From NCBI GenBank assembly GCA_015063285.1, contig SUST01000011.1, positions 1-42,760 of the forward strand: a stretch of DNA of 42,760 nt, in the 5' to 3' direction. A program made the position numbers and the translations under genes. Shown here piece by piece: positions 34,134-42,598 of the stretch. The notes beneath the pieces were generated by a model. That model was not told the origin of the DNA, searched no databases, and saw nothing but the letters and a program-made list of their open reading frames with translations. The stretch comes from Thermoplasmata archaeon. GTDB taxonomy: Archaea > Thermoplasmatota > Thermoplasmata > Methanomassiliicoccales > Methanomethylophilaceae. The stretch's first letter is position 1. The number at the start of each line of letters is the position of its first letter.

Positions 34134-35238
34134 TTATTACGGAATCGACTGCCGCCAAGAAACGGCAGTTACGTTCCCTGTCCTTTACGCTATATCTCAC
34201 ATAGGATGAGAATTGAGGTCCGAAGGATGAACAATCCCTCACCATGATGCCGTGGGAGAGCATCTTCTTCTGGAAAACGGCACAATCCATTTCCAGAGAG
34301 CTGATGTCGTTGAAATAGAAGAACGAATCCGATACCGGCCCTGCCGGGAAACCGATGCTGTTCAATGAAGAGTTCAATATCTCTGATTCCTCACCCATGA
34401 CTGCGGCAGCATGATCCACGTAATCGAGATAATCCCTGAGAAGGACATTGGCGACTGTCTGCTCTATCTGGCCGACATTCCAGGTCATCCTCACCTTCTC
34501 CATCTCCGATATTATATCCGGATTCGACAGACCGAAACCGATTCTGATTCCAGGGATCGCGAATGATTTCGTCAAGGAAGTGGCGACCACCAGGTTGCTG
34601 AATTTATCGACCATTCCCGACAGTGTGATGTCAGCATAACCGGGGACCAGTTCGAGCAATGTTTCATCCAGGAACACCATGATCCCGCGATCCTCGCATT
34701 CCCTCACTATGCTCATTATCTTGTCCCTGGGCTCCACCCTTCCGGTGGGATTGTTGGGATTGCATATGTAAAGGGCTTTGCTGCTGTCCCCTACGTTGTA
34801 CATCAAAGAATCCAAATCGATCCTGAAATCATCCTCAGGTTTCAGTTCGTTCCAAAGTATGTTCGCCCCGACTATCCTGCACTGTTGCGCATATTCGGCG
34901 AAACTTGGTCTATTCAGAACTACTGTGTCTCCTGGCTTGAAGAACGTGTTGGGGAAATTCCTTATGATGTCCGATGACCCCGCACCTACCGTAATGCAGT
35001 CGACATCGATGTTGAAGACCTTGGAAACGGTCTCCTTCAACTCTGCACAAGAATCATCAGGGTAATGACCGATATCCTTGACCGCTGAAGCTATTATCTC
35101 ACCTATGTTCTCCGGCGGTCCGAAAGGATTGAGGTTGTGGCTGAAGTCCTCTACACCCTCCAATCTCCATGCCTGTCCTCCGTGGACAGTCTTAGGCAGC
35201 TCTGCTAGCTCCTTCCTTGGCAGGATACGGCCCTTCAT
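34126..35238 (-). CDS. cobD: CobD-like threonine-phosphate decarboxylase
   Basis: This PLP enzyme of fold type I makes aminopropanol phosphate for the cobamide arm. Residues seen are the N-terminal DFSHNLNPFGPP, CNPNNPTG (159-166) and the PLP lysine K224 in SLTKSFAIPGIRIG. HisC (histidinol-phosphate aminotransferase) is the sister family, but direct coupling to cbiB favours CobD. The promoter is short: CTTTATTATATCG lies about 30 bp before the ATG. No cobalamin riboswitch is visible in the 44-bp leader region. Confidence 0.9.
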   Translation of the reverse strand: MKGRILPRKELAELPKTVHGGQAWRLEGVEDFSHNLNPFGPPENIGEIIASAVKDIGHYPDDSCAELKETVSKVFNIDVDCITVGAGSSDIIRNFPNTFFKPGDTVVLNRPSFAEYAQQCRIVGANILWNELKPEDDFRIDLDSLMYNVGDSSKALYICNPNNPTGRVEPRDKIMSIVRECEDRGIMVFLDETLLELVPGYADITLSGMVDKFSNLVVATSLTKSFAIPGIRIGFGLSNPDIISEMEKVRMTWNVGQIEQTVANVLLRDYLDYVDHAAAVMGEESEILNSSLNSIGFPAGPVSDSFFYFNDISSLEMDCAVFQKKMLSHGIMVRDCSSFGPQFSSYVRYSVKDRERNCRFLAAVDSVING

Positions 35239-35394
35239 AATTACGGGATATTACAATTCGATATAATAAAGAATTTAACCAGATGGCGAAGCACGCTCAT
35301 CGAAGAAACTGGAGTCGCAGTTTAATATTGCAACTCCATAGACCGAAATTCCCGATTTTGAACTACATCATGTTGTCAAGTCTTCGACAGGCAG

Positions 35395-35601
35395 TTGAGC
35401 GGGGTCCTCGACCCCGAAGAGATCGAATATCTATCTCTGACCCTCTTCGTCTTCTCGTTCCCCCAACTCCCGATGGACCCCGTCAGGGAGGGTTATCTGT
35501 TCGACGGCTGGTTCACGGAACCCGATGGAGGCAAAGAAGTTACCACCGACACCCAGTTCACATCGGATACCAAACTGTATGCGCATTGGGACAAGGCCTA
35601 A
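35395..35601 (+). pseudogene. Relic of an InlB-type B-repeat surface protein
   Basis: In this frame VREGYLFDGWFTEPDGG and TSDTKLYAHWDKA match the second half of an InlB B-repeat (Listeria-Bacteroides repeat), a module of large cell-surface adhesins. The first half of the repeat and any signal peptide are missing, and the frame opens only at a TTG with no ribosome site. The module ends in TAA. I read it as the 3' remnant of a surface protein gene; 35283-35395 shows no convincing coding. Confidence 0.55.
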
Positions 35602-35618
35602 GACAAACCGATTTAAAT

Positions 35619-35634
35619 AGGGGGGTCACCCCCT
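35619..35634 (+). terminator. Hairpin after the InlB relic
   Basis: AGGGGG and CCCCCT form a 6-bp stem with loop GTCA, followed by CCCTTACAAATTC. It was probably the terminator of the lost surface-protein gene. Confidence 0.5.
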
Positions 35635-35709
35635 CCCTTACAAATTCAGATCGGGAACATTCTTCGAAACGATCCATCGGACTCTGACCGAAATTTATGA
35701 TATCGCGTT

Positions 35710-36858
35710 TCAAATCCCGCCGGTAAGCTTTTCCTTGACCTTTGCGACCTTGTCGGCATCTATTCCGACATAATCCACAAGATACTTGGTGAATACCTCT
35801 TCGGGATAGAACTTCTCGAATTCTATTTTGTTCCAATCCACTTTCTCCGGATGTCCTATCAGTTCGGTATGATCATACAGATAGAACACACGTTTCGGAT
35901 AATACTCCGATATTATTTCGTATTCCTCGCTGCCTTCCTCGATGTTATAGCAGTTGCAGAAAGAGGTCATGAAATCTTTCAGGATCTCATCGTAGGTCGC
36001 TCCGGCGAGACCTTCGATGACAGCGCAGTAGAAACCAGTACGGTCCTTGCCGTATGAACAGAAGACCCCCGTCTTCCCTTCTGCTTCGAGGAGGGAATCG
36101 ATCAGGAATCCGATCTCGTCAGGATACGAATGGACTGCCGCATGGCATAACTGACACGACACCTTGCCTTCCCTGTACAATCTGCTCGCATATGCATCCG
36201 GCATCTTCTCCGCATATTCGGCCACTTCATCTTCATCCATGTTCAAACAGATCATGTACTCGATCCCTAGCTCTCTGTAGAATTCATCGGTGATAAGGCT
36301 GCGATTGCCGACGTTCCAAGGCGATGCTGAACGGTATATCGAATCAGATAACAGATCGCCTCCGCTGACCTCACGTATATTGGCGAACTTAACCATATCA
36401 TCATAATCATCGGGATCGTCGCTATGCCCATTCAGATAGTTCGGTAACTTGTCAACGTTCGGATTCCTTCCCTCGCGAGAAAGGGTGAGAACGTCGCCGA
36501 CCTTGAAATCCAGGGTGACGTGGTTGCAAGTGGCGTATCCTAAGGTGATCTTTCCAGATTCATCGGTGATGTACCCGCCATAAACAGGTACTGCCTTGTA
36601 TTTCGCATTGGGGGAGAGAAGGAACAGGTTCGCATCGTCATCGGTCTTCACCAGGATATCATCGCCTATCTCTGCCCCGAGACCCTTCAGATCGTCCATA
36701 CCGATATCCAGAACGATGGTGTTTCCGTGTTGGACCTCGATCACCTCTGCACGCAGCGTAGGTTCCTTATCTTTGAAAACGTCAGAGATCGCTATGGCCC
36801 CGACGATGGCCACCGCTGTGATTACGGCTACGATGATGAGCTTCGGCATCCTGTCCAT
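35710..36858 (-). CDS. Membrane-anchored tyrosine/dual-specificity-type phosphatase
   Basis: The 382-residue protein has an N-terminal hydrophobic anchor (5-25) and a beta-rich domain (about 35-130). The phosphatase domain follows, with YRSASPWN (175-182) and the CX5R active site C267-S-Y-G-K-D-R273-T-G. The CxxGKDRTG form is typical of PTP-like and phosphoinositide-type phosphatases. The anchor suggests action outside the cell or at its outer face. The ATG at 36858 is chosen because TTTTATTC lies about 25 bp upstream; the longer frame passes through that promoter. The substrate is unknown. Confidence 0.8.
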   Translation of the reverse strand: MDRMPKLIIVAVITAVAIVGAIAISDVFKDKEPTLRAEVIEVQHGNTIVLDIGMDDLKGLGAEIGDDILVKTDDDANLFLLSPNAKYKAVPVYGGYITDESGKITLGYATCNHVTLDFKVGDVLTLSREGRNPNVDKLPNYLNGHSDDPDDYDDMVKFANIREVSGGDLLSDSIYRSASPWNVGNRSLITDEFYRELGIEYMICLNMDEDEVAEYAEKMPDAYASRLYREGKVSCQLCHAAVHSYPDEIGFLIDSLLEAEGKTGVFCSYGKDRTGFYCAVIEGLAGATYDEILKDFMTSFCNCYNIEEGSEEYEIISEYYPKRVFYLYDHTELIGHPEKVDWNKIEFEKFYPEEVFTKYLVDYVGIDADKVAKVKEKLTGGI

Positions 36859-37016
36859 AAATCTTGGTATCCCTTCTGAAGAATAAAAGTTGGTGCACTT
36901 AGACATGGATCGAGAGCTTTGACAGATTCGCAATAGTCATTCGCATATGAACGATGATGCCGCTTCCTTGCACCGACAATGATAGCTTATTATTACGTGA
37001 TCCCACATCTCCAATC

Positions 37017-37616
37017 ATGGGGAAAACCAGGGCGATAACGGTCTCCGTTGCGATCGTCGTCATCATATTGGCAATCGCATACGCCATGCACCTTGATGAC
37101 GAGAGAGGAAAAGGCGAATTCTTTTTGGATTGGGGCCCCGGCACCACAATGGAGTATCGTATGAGCGGCGGGTACACCGGGAACATCGCGGGATACGACG
37201 TCTCGTATATCTTCGATGGCAGCACCCAGCATGATGAGATAATATCATCTTCAGCGACCGAGTTCACTTATGACAGGATAGCGACCATGAGAGTTACCTA
37301 CATCGATCCGAGAACGGAGGAAACCCATTCAAACACACGGTCCTTGGAAAGAACAGTTACCCAGGACAAAACGGTCAGATTCGATGACTACAAATCATCA
37401 ACGATGGAAACCAAATGGGGGACCAAGAATGTCCTGATCATCAAATCGATCATAACGGATGAAAACGGCAATAGGATTGATTCGATAGATTACAGGGATG
37501 AGAGCACCTTTATCCGCCTCAAGGCCGAACTTTCTTGCGACGATTATAGAACCAAAACGTCCGTAGTGAAGGATTGGCATATGACCTATACACTGACGGA
37601 TTATGTGTTGAAGTGA
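37017..37616 (+). CDS. Membrane-anchored protein of unknown function
   Basis: The 199-residue protein has a basic start MGKTR, one hydrophobic helix (7-25) and an outward beta-rich domain with many Thr, Asp and Tyr residues (GPGTTMEYRMSGGYTGN, SSTMETKWGTKNVLII). The ATG at 37017 is chosen because TTATTATTACG lies about 25 bp upstream; frames to 36954 include the promoter. It diverges from the phosphatase gene. No family is recognised. Confidence 0.65.
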   Translation: MGKTRAITVSVAIVVIILAIAYAMHLDDERGKGEFFLDWGPGTTMEYRMSGGYTGNIAGYDVSYIFDGSTQHDEIISSSATEFTYDRIATMRVTYIDPRTEETHSNTRSLERTVTQDKTVRFDDYKSSTMETKWGTKNVLIIKSIITDENGNRIDSIDYRDESTFIRLKAELSCDDYRTKTSVVKDWHMTYTLTDYVLK

Positions 37617-37697
37617 ACGTGGAACCACATGCCGGAAATCCCGCTCATTCGATCAAAAAATAAGTGAACGGCAAAAGAGAAAATAATTGAGGAGGCT

Positions 37698-37731
37698 GCC
37701 TCGCCCGGGAGGATGAAGATACGGGCGAGGC
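37698..37731 (-). terminator. Terminator hairpin of metY
   Basis: GCCTCGCCCG and CGGGCGAGGC form a perfect 10-bp stem with a 14-nt loop in the gap between two convergent genes. On the minus strand it lies 30 nt past the metY stop and is followed by AGCCTCCTCAATTATTTTC. Confidence 0.65.
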
Positions 37732-37761
37732 TGATTTGAGTATCGTGCTTTTTTTGTTACA

Positions 37762-39147
37762 TCACTCCTTCTTTCCAAACAGTCTTCCTAGGAATCCTTT
37801 ATTCTCAGTCTTTGTCTGTTTAGGTTCTTCGATTCGGATCTTCGCGAATGCCTGCTCCAGATCTGCAAGGATGTCGTCGATATGCTCTGTTCCTATGGAC
37901 AGCCTAATGGTGGAGGGGGATATTCCCTGTTCCTTGAGTTCTGCCTCGTTTAGCTGAGAGTGCGTGGTCGATGCAGGATGGATCACAAGGGATTTCACAT
38001 CCGCCACATTCGCCAGCAGTGAGAACAGCTCCAGATTGTCGATGAACTTCTTGGCATCATCTTCAGTTCCCTCTATATCAAATGTGAATATGGATCCGGC
38101 ACCGTTGGGGAAGTATCTCTTGTAGATCTCATGAGTCGGCTGATCCGGGAAGGAAGGGTGGCTTATGCTCCTTACCTTCTTGTTGTTCTTCAGATAGTCG
38201 AGGACCTTGAGGGTGTTCTCCACATGCCTGTCCACACGTAGCGAGAGTGTCTCCAACCCCTGGAGCAGGACGAATGCTGTCACAGGGGAGATGGATGCGC
38301 CGGTATCACGGAGGAGGACAGCTCTGATCCTGGTCACGAATGCCGCTGGGCCGAGTGCCTTGTAGAAGCTCACTCCGTGGTAGCTTTCATCAGGCTCGGT
38401 CAATCCAGGGAACTTTCCGTTATCCCAATTGAACTTTCCTCCCTCGATGATCAAACCTCCGAGCACGGTTCCGTGGCCGCCGATGAATTTGGTCGCAGAT
38501 TCCACTACTATGTCTGCCCCGTGTTCAAGGGGCCTGATGAGATAGGGGGTTGCGAATGTGTTGTCAACCACCAACGGGATGCCATGTTTGTGTGCGATCT
38601 CGGAGAGTTTCTCGAAATCGGATACATTCGAGTTGGGGTTTCCCAGAGTCTCGGTGAACAGCGCCTTCGTCTTGTCGTCGATAGCTGCATCGATCGCAGC
38701 GTAATCATCGGGCTCGACGAATTTGGTCTTGATTCCATATGTGGGGAGGGTGTGCTGGAAGAGGTTGAATGATCCTCCGTAGATGGTCTTTGACGATACG
38801 AAGTTGTCACCTGCTGCTGCAAGGTTGAGGATGGTGTACGTGATCGCGGCTGCACCCGAAGCCAAGGCCAAAGCGGCCGAACCTCCCTCCAGGGCTGCGA
38901 TACGTTTTTCGAGCACGTCTTGGGTGGTGTTCGTGAGACGGCCGTAGATGTTACCTGCATCCCTCAGCCCGAACCTGTCGGCTGCGTGCTGCGAGTTATG
39001 GAACACATACGAGGTGGTGAGGTAGATCGGGACGGCTCTCGAGTCGGTGACTGGATCTGGCTGCTCCTGACCTACATGGAGCTGGAGGGTCTCGAATCTC
39101 TGATTCTTTGCGTTGTTTGGACCGGTTGGAACGTTGTTGCTTGACAT
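37762..39147 (-). CDS. metY: O-acetylhomoserine sulfhydrylase
   Basis: This PLP enzyme makes homocysteine (or methionine) from an O-acylhomoserine and sulfide. The 461-residue length and the sequence RFETLQLHVGQEQPDP, GGSAALALASGAAA, DNTFATPYLIRP and PLP lysine K220 in ESATKFIGGHG fit the MetY group rather than MetB. The ATG at 39147 follows AAGGAAGTG by 6 nt. An unusual C-terminal tail (KTENKGFLGRLFGKKE) extends past the fold and could be an amphipathic membrane-binding helix. It is divergent from the cystathionine enzyme gene. Confidence 0.93.
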   Translation of the reverse strand: MSSNNVPTGPNNAKNQRFETLQLHVGQEQPDPVTDSRAVPIYLTTSYVFHNSQHAADRFGLRDAGNIYGRLTNTTQDVLEKRIAALEGGSAALALASGAAAITYTILNLAAAGDNFVSSKTIYGGSFNLFQHTLPTYGIKTKFVEPDDYAAIDAAIDDKTKALFTETLGNPNSNVSDFEKLSEIAHKHGIPLVVDNTFATPYLIRPLEHGADIVVESATKFIGGHGTVLGGLIIEGGKFNWDNGKFPGLTEPDESYHGVSFYKALGPAAFVTRIRAVLLRDTGASISPVTAFVLLQGLETLSLRVDRHVENTLKVLDYLKNNKKVRSISHPSFPDQPTHEIYKRYFPNGAGSIFTFDIEGTEDDAKKFIDNLELFSLLANVADVKSLVIHPASTTHSQLNEAELKEQGISPSTIRLSIGTEHIDDILADLEQAFAKIRIEEPKQTKTENKGFLGRLFGKKE

Positions 39148-39307
39148 TTTTTTCACTTCCTTTTTGGACGTCATCCTGCCAAAATATTCTGATGCGAATA
39201 TTTCGGATGCATTTGATGTCGCTTCCGAATATCGCTAACGACTAACTAGTATTTAATTAATTTCCTATATGAAAATAGTAAAATACTACAATGAGATATC
39301 ACTGGTC

Positions 39308-40480
39308 ATGAATACTACAATAGCAAGCGGGAAATACTCGCTAGAAACGACACTGATCCATGGCGGTAATCAGATTGATGAACGCACGGGTGCAGTCAAT
39401 GTGCCGATCTATCAGACTTCGACATTCAGACAGGACGGGCTTGGGAAGAACAGGGGATTCGAATACTCACGTACGGGCAATCCTACAAGGAAGGTATTGG
39501 AAGATCTAATAGCCGAACTTGAAGGCGGTGTCGCGGGATTTGCCTTCGCATCCGGAATGGCTGCCATTACTACAGTATTATCTCTTTATAAGTCGGGGGA
39601 CAGGATACTCATCTCACGCAACGTCTACGGAGGAACATTCCGTGTCCTTGATAAGGTCTTCAAGAACTTTGGAATTAATTATACTATATTAGAATCTGAA
39701 GACCCTGATGATCTCAGAAAGGCGATCACGCCTGATGTGAAGGCATTGCTGTTAGAGAGCCCGGCCAACCCGCTCATGTCAATCACCGACATCAGGGCAT
39801 TCTCCGCGGTGGCCCATGAATTGGGAGTGAAAGTGATCGTGGACAACACATTCATGACCCCGTATCTCCAGCGCCCGATAGAACTCGGTGCGGACATCGT
39901 CGTACATAGCGGAACGAAGTATCTGGGAGGTCACAGCGACCTCGTCGCAGGACTCGCTGTGGTGAACGACCAGGAGACTGCTGAAAGATTAGCTTTCCTC
40001 CAGAATGCCACAGGAGGCGTGCTGCAGCCCTTTGATTCATTCCTCCTGATCCGTGGAATCAAAACGCTTTCGGTCAGGATGGACAGACATGTGGAGAACG
40101 CGGTGAAAGTAGCCAAACATCTGGCCTCCAGCGATGATGTGTCCAAGATATTCTATCCGGGACTGAAATCCGATCCAGGATTCGAGATAAACTCCAAACA
40201 GGCAAAGAACGGAGGTGCAATGCTCTCCTTCGAGCTGAAGGAAGGACATGACCTCAACAGATTCTTCGAATCACTGGAGCTGATCTCACTCGCAGAGAGT
40301 CTCGGGGGCGTTGAATCCTTAGCATGCCATCCTTCGACCATGACTCATGCCTCCATTCCGGAGGAGATCAGGAAGGCCGTAGGTATCACAGATGGGCTGA
40401 TCCGTCTCTCGATCGGTATTGAAGATGCCGATGACATCATCCGCGACCTTGATAATGCAATCAAGGAGTCCAGATTATGA
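39308..40480 (+). CDS. Cystathionine gamma-lyase/synthase family PLP enzyme
   Basis: The 390-residue Cys/Met-metabolism PLP enzyme has YSRTGNPTRKVLE, FASGMAAI, VDNTFMTPYLQRP and the PLP lysine K204 in HSGTKYLGGH. Its length and overlap with a cysteine/cystathionine beta-synthase gene suggest MccB-type reverse transsulfuration (cystathionine to cysteine); MetB (cystathionine gamma-synthase) remains possible. The ATG at 39308 is chosen because TATTTAATTAATTT lies about 50 bp upstream; a start at 39269 would add 13 unlike residues. Confidence 0.9.
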   Translation: MNTTIASGKYSLETTLIHGGNQIDERTGAVNVPIYQTSTFRQDGLGKNRGFEYSRTGNPTRKVLEDLIAELEGGVAGFAFASGMAAITTVLSLYKSGDRILISRNVYGGTFRVLDKVFKNFGINYTILESEDPDDLRKAITPDVKALLLESPANPLMSITDIRAFSAVAHELGVKVIVDNTFMTPYLQRPIELGADIVVHSGTKYLGGHSDLVAGLAVVNDQETAERLAFLQNATGGVLQPFDSFLLIRGIKTLSVRMDRHVENAVKVAKHLASSDDVSKIFYPGLKSDPGFEINSKQAKNGGAMLSFELKEGHDLNRFFESLELISLAESLGGVESLACHPSTMTHASIPEEIRKAVGITDGLIRLSIGIEDADDIIRDLDNAIKESRL

Positions 40481-41388
40481 CATTGTATGGTTCCGTCAAA
40501 GAACTGATAGGCGAGACGCCACTCGTAGAGCTGAAGCACATGAGCTATCCTGAGGGCATCAGGGTGTTCGCCAAATTGGAGCTTAGTAACCCGGCTGGGA
40601 GCGTCAAGGACCGCGTAGGGGCGTACATGATTGCAGATGCGGAAAGGAACGGTATCCTGAAACCTGGATCCACCATCGTAGAGGCCACGGCAGGCAATAC
40701 TGGGATAGGAATCGCTTTAGCGGCTCTGAACAAGGGATACAGAGTGATATTCACAGTCCCTACGAAATTCTCCGAGGAGAAGCAGAAGATCATGAGGGCT
40801 CTAGGCGCAGAAATCGTGAACACACCGAAAGAAAAGGGAATGCTGGGAGCGGTAGCAGAAGCCGAACGCATCATATCCGAGATACCTGGTTCTATATCCC
40901 TCAAGCAATTCGATAACATGAGCAATCCACGCTGCCATTTCGAAACGACCGGTCCAGAGATCTATCGCGATCTGGAAGGGAGAATCGACTACGCCGTTAT
41001 GGGTGCAGGGAGCGGAGGTACGTTCTCCGGTGTCGTAGGCTATCTCAAAAGCAGGAACCCTGGCATCGAAGGTGTTCTTGCCGACCCGGTAGGATCCATA
41101 ATCGGCGGTGGAGAGAAATCAGAATATGCGATCGAAGGGATCGGCAATGATTTCATAGCCAAAACGATGGATGTATCCTTGATAGATCGCGTCTACAAAG
41201 TCAGCGACAGCGAGGCATATGATGTCTGCCGTAAACTGGCGAAGAACGAAGAAATACTTGCAGGACAATCTTCCGGTGCTGCCCTTGCAGCAGTCCAAAA
41301 GCTCGCTGAGGATGTCAAGGTAGGGAACATCGTCACGATCCTCCCGGACAGAGGAGACAGATATCTGAGCAAAGGACTGTTCGGATGA
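40477..41388 (+). CDS. Cysteine synthase / cystathionine beta-synthase
   Basis: This 303-residue PLP enzyme of fold type II has lysine K44 in NPAGSVKDRVG, ATAGNTGIGIALAA and the PLP phosphate loop GAGSGGTFSGV. It makes cysteine from O-acetyl- or O-phosphoserine and sulfide, or cystathionine from serine and homocysteine (MccA-like). The ATGA overlap with the preceding gene favours a transsulfuration pair. The regulatory CBS domains of eukaryotic cystathionine beta-synthase are absent. Confidence 0.9.
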   Translation: MTLYGSVKELIGETPLVELKHMSYPEGIRVFAKLELSNPAGSVKDRVGAYMIADAERNGILKPGSTIVEATAGNTGIGIALAALNKGYRVIFTVPTKFSEEKQKIMRALGAEIVNTPKEKGMLGAVAEAERIISEIPGSISLKQFDNMSNPRCHFETTGPEIYRDLEGRIDYAVMGAGSGGTFSGVVGYLKSRNPGIEGVLADPVGSIIGGGEKSEYAIEGIGNDFIAKTMDVSLIDRVYKVSDSEAYDVCRKLAKNEEILAGQSSGAALAAVQKLAEDVKVGNIVTILPDRGDRYLSKGLFG

Positions 41389-41445
41389 TTCCCACGTAGC
41401 TGAAGGCAACATTAAAGATAATAACGTAAGAGGTGATTTCCAGGC

Positions 41446-41904
41446 GTGAATGTATCGACAAAAACCCGCTATGCATTGCGCATGCTTGTGGATATCGCGG
41501 CCTTCCAGGATTCCGGAAAGGTCAAAATCAAGGACATCTCCGAGAGGCAGGGCATTTCCATCAAATACCTGGAGCAAATCGTAGCCACACTCTCCAAAGC
41601 AGATATAGTAAGAGGGGAGAGGGGCCCTCAGGGCGGATACAGGCTGACCCGTCCCGCTTCCGAGATTACCGTCGCACAGGTCGTTATAGAGATCGAGGGG
41701 GGAATCGCACCTGTACCTTGCATCAGGGACGGGAACGTGGAATGCGACAGAAAGGACCGCTGTACGACAGTGGACATGTGGATGAAGATAGAGAAGGCCG
41801 TCATGGACATCATGAACGAGACTACGATACAGGATCTACTAGACGATGCAAACGCCAAGGGCATCATCAGAATCAAAGACTCCATGCCCGAATACATTAT
41901 CTGA
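41446..41904 (+). CDS. Rrf2/IscR/CymR-type transcription regulator
   Basis: The 152-residue regulator has the Rrf2 winged helix (STKTRYALRMLVDIA, GISIKYLEQIVATLSKA, GPQGGYRLTRP). Three cysteines, C92, C100 and C106, lie where IscR holds its [2Fe-2S] cluster (C92/C98/C104), although the spacing differs. It starts at GTG 12 nt after AGAGGTGAT. Coming directly after the transsulfuration pair, it may control cysteine supply (like CymR) or Fe-S status. Confidence 0.9.
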   Translation: MNVSTKTRYALRMLVDIAAFQDSGKVKIKDISERQGISIKYLEQIVATLSKADIVRGERGPQGGYRLTRPASEITVAQVVIEIEGGIAPVPCIRDGNVECDRKDRCTTVDMWMKIEKAVMDIMNETTIQDLLDDANAKGIIRIKDSMPEYII

Positions 41905-41943
41905 TTGTCAACAGGCCCCTAGGAACTGCTTAAGACCTGTTTA

Positions 41944-41958
41944 GAAACGTGAGGTTTC
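41944..41958 (+). terminator. Hairpin after the Rrf2 gene
   Basis: GAAAC and GTTTC form a 5-bp stem with loop GTGAG followed by TTCTTTCC. A longer AACAGG/CCTGTT pair (41910-41942) lies just before it. Confidence 0.5.
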
Positions 41959-41959
41959 T

Positions 41960-42236
41960 TCTTTCCATCAACCGAAAACTTATCGGAAGAAGTAAGCCCG
42001 CTAAGACCACAAGTATAGCGGCACATGCCTGTTAGACATCAATGGCACCAGATTTGTTGACCAGATGTCAGAAGACATAGATGAATACTCATTCACCTTG
42101 GATCTGGAGAACTCATGGGTTTCAATCCCATTTTCTTGAGAGGTTTCAGCAATTATTGTACCTTCGTTAGAATCGCTTCATACAATTTTTAATTTTTATT
42201 GCCCCTTGAAAAATCGATGCTGGCTGTAAGCTTAAG
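41960..42236. other. Non-coding gap between Rrf2 gene and tRNA-Arg
   Basis: There is no convincing gene. An open frame from 42005 to about 42142 has no start except an internal ATG at 42065 (24 codons) and may be a degraded coding remnant. TGGGTTTCAATCCCA (42116-42130) resembles a tRNA T-arm, but no acceptor stem or anticodon arm could be built around it. The A-run at 42209-42213 reads as a short T-run downstream of the leftward tRNA. Confidence 0.4.
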
Positions 42237-42310
42237 CGGGCCCGTCGGGATTCGAACCCGAGTCCGGAGCTCCGGAGGCCCCTATGCTATCCAAGCTATA
42301 CTACGGGCCC
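42237..42310 (-). tRNA. tRNA-Arg (anticodon CCG)
   Basis: The minus strand folds as a cloverleaf: acceptor GGGCCCG with CGGGCCC, anticodon stem GGGGC/GCTCC enclosing loop CTCCGGA (anticodon CCG, decoding CGG), and T-arm TCGGG-TTCGAAT-CCCGA. The discriminator base is G, and the 3' CCA is not encoded, as is common in archaea. The D-stem has one A-C mismatch (12-23). There is no intron. Confidence 0.93.
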
Positions 42311-42332
42311 ATTGGAGAAAGAAAGGGTATTT

Positions 42333-42387
42333 GCCGGGGTTAGATACTCCCCGGCGATCCTGTGCCTCCTTTTGAGAGGGAGGAGGC
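42333..42387. other. Two hairpins between rps27ae and tRNA-Arg
   Basis: GCCGGGG/CCCCGGC (42333-42355, 9-nt loop) and GCCTCCT/AGGAGGC (42364-42387, 10-nt loop) lie in tandem downstream of rps27ae on the minus strand. They could end the ribosomal transcript or protect its 3' end ahead of the tRNA. Confidence 0.5.
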
Positions 42388-42407
42388 GAATGAAGAATTT
42401 ACCTTTC

Positions 42408-42593
42408 TCAGTCCTTCTTTGTGAACTCGGTGTATCCGCAGCATCCGCAGGATACACGGTCCTTGTGGACTGCCATAAATGTTCCGGGTCCGCACTTGGG
42501 ACAGAACTGTTTGGTCCTTGTGACGGTGTTTCCGTCGACCTGATATGCACTTGATTTCTTGATTGCTGCCTTGGGTGCTGCTGCTTTTGCCAT
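42408..42593 (-). CDS. rps27ae: Ribosomal protein S27ae (eS31)
   Basis: This small-subunit protein has 61 residues and one C4 zinc finger, with CPKC and CGCC pairs. The N-terminus is Lys/Ala-rich (AKAAAPKAAIKKS). The ATG at 42593 follows AGGAGTGAT, which lies inside the end of rps24e. It is an archaeal/eukaryotic-type protein absent from bacteria. Confidence 0.93.
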   Translation of the reverse strand: MAKAAAPKAAIKKSSAYQVDGNTVTRTKQFCPKCGPGTFMAVHKDRVSCGCCGYTEFTKKD

Positions 42594-42598
42594 TACAA

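Noticed and set aside
34126-35282. A cobalamin riboswitch upstream of cobD
   Set aside because: The leader is too short and shows no cobalamin-box-like sequence; only a TATA element is visible.
42043-42150. tRNA-like TGGGTTTCAATCCCA near the tRNA-Arg gene
   Set aside because: Only the T-arm-like hairpin is present; no acceptor stem, D-arm or anticodon arm can be formed around it.
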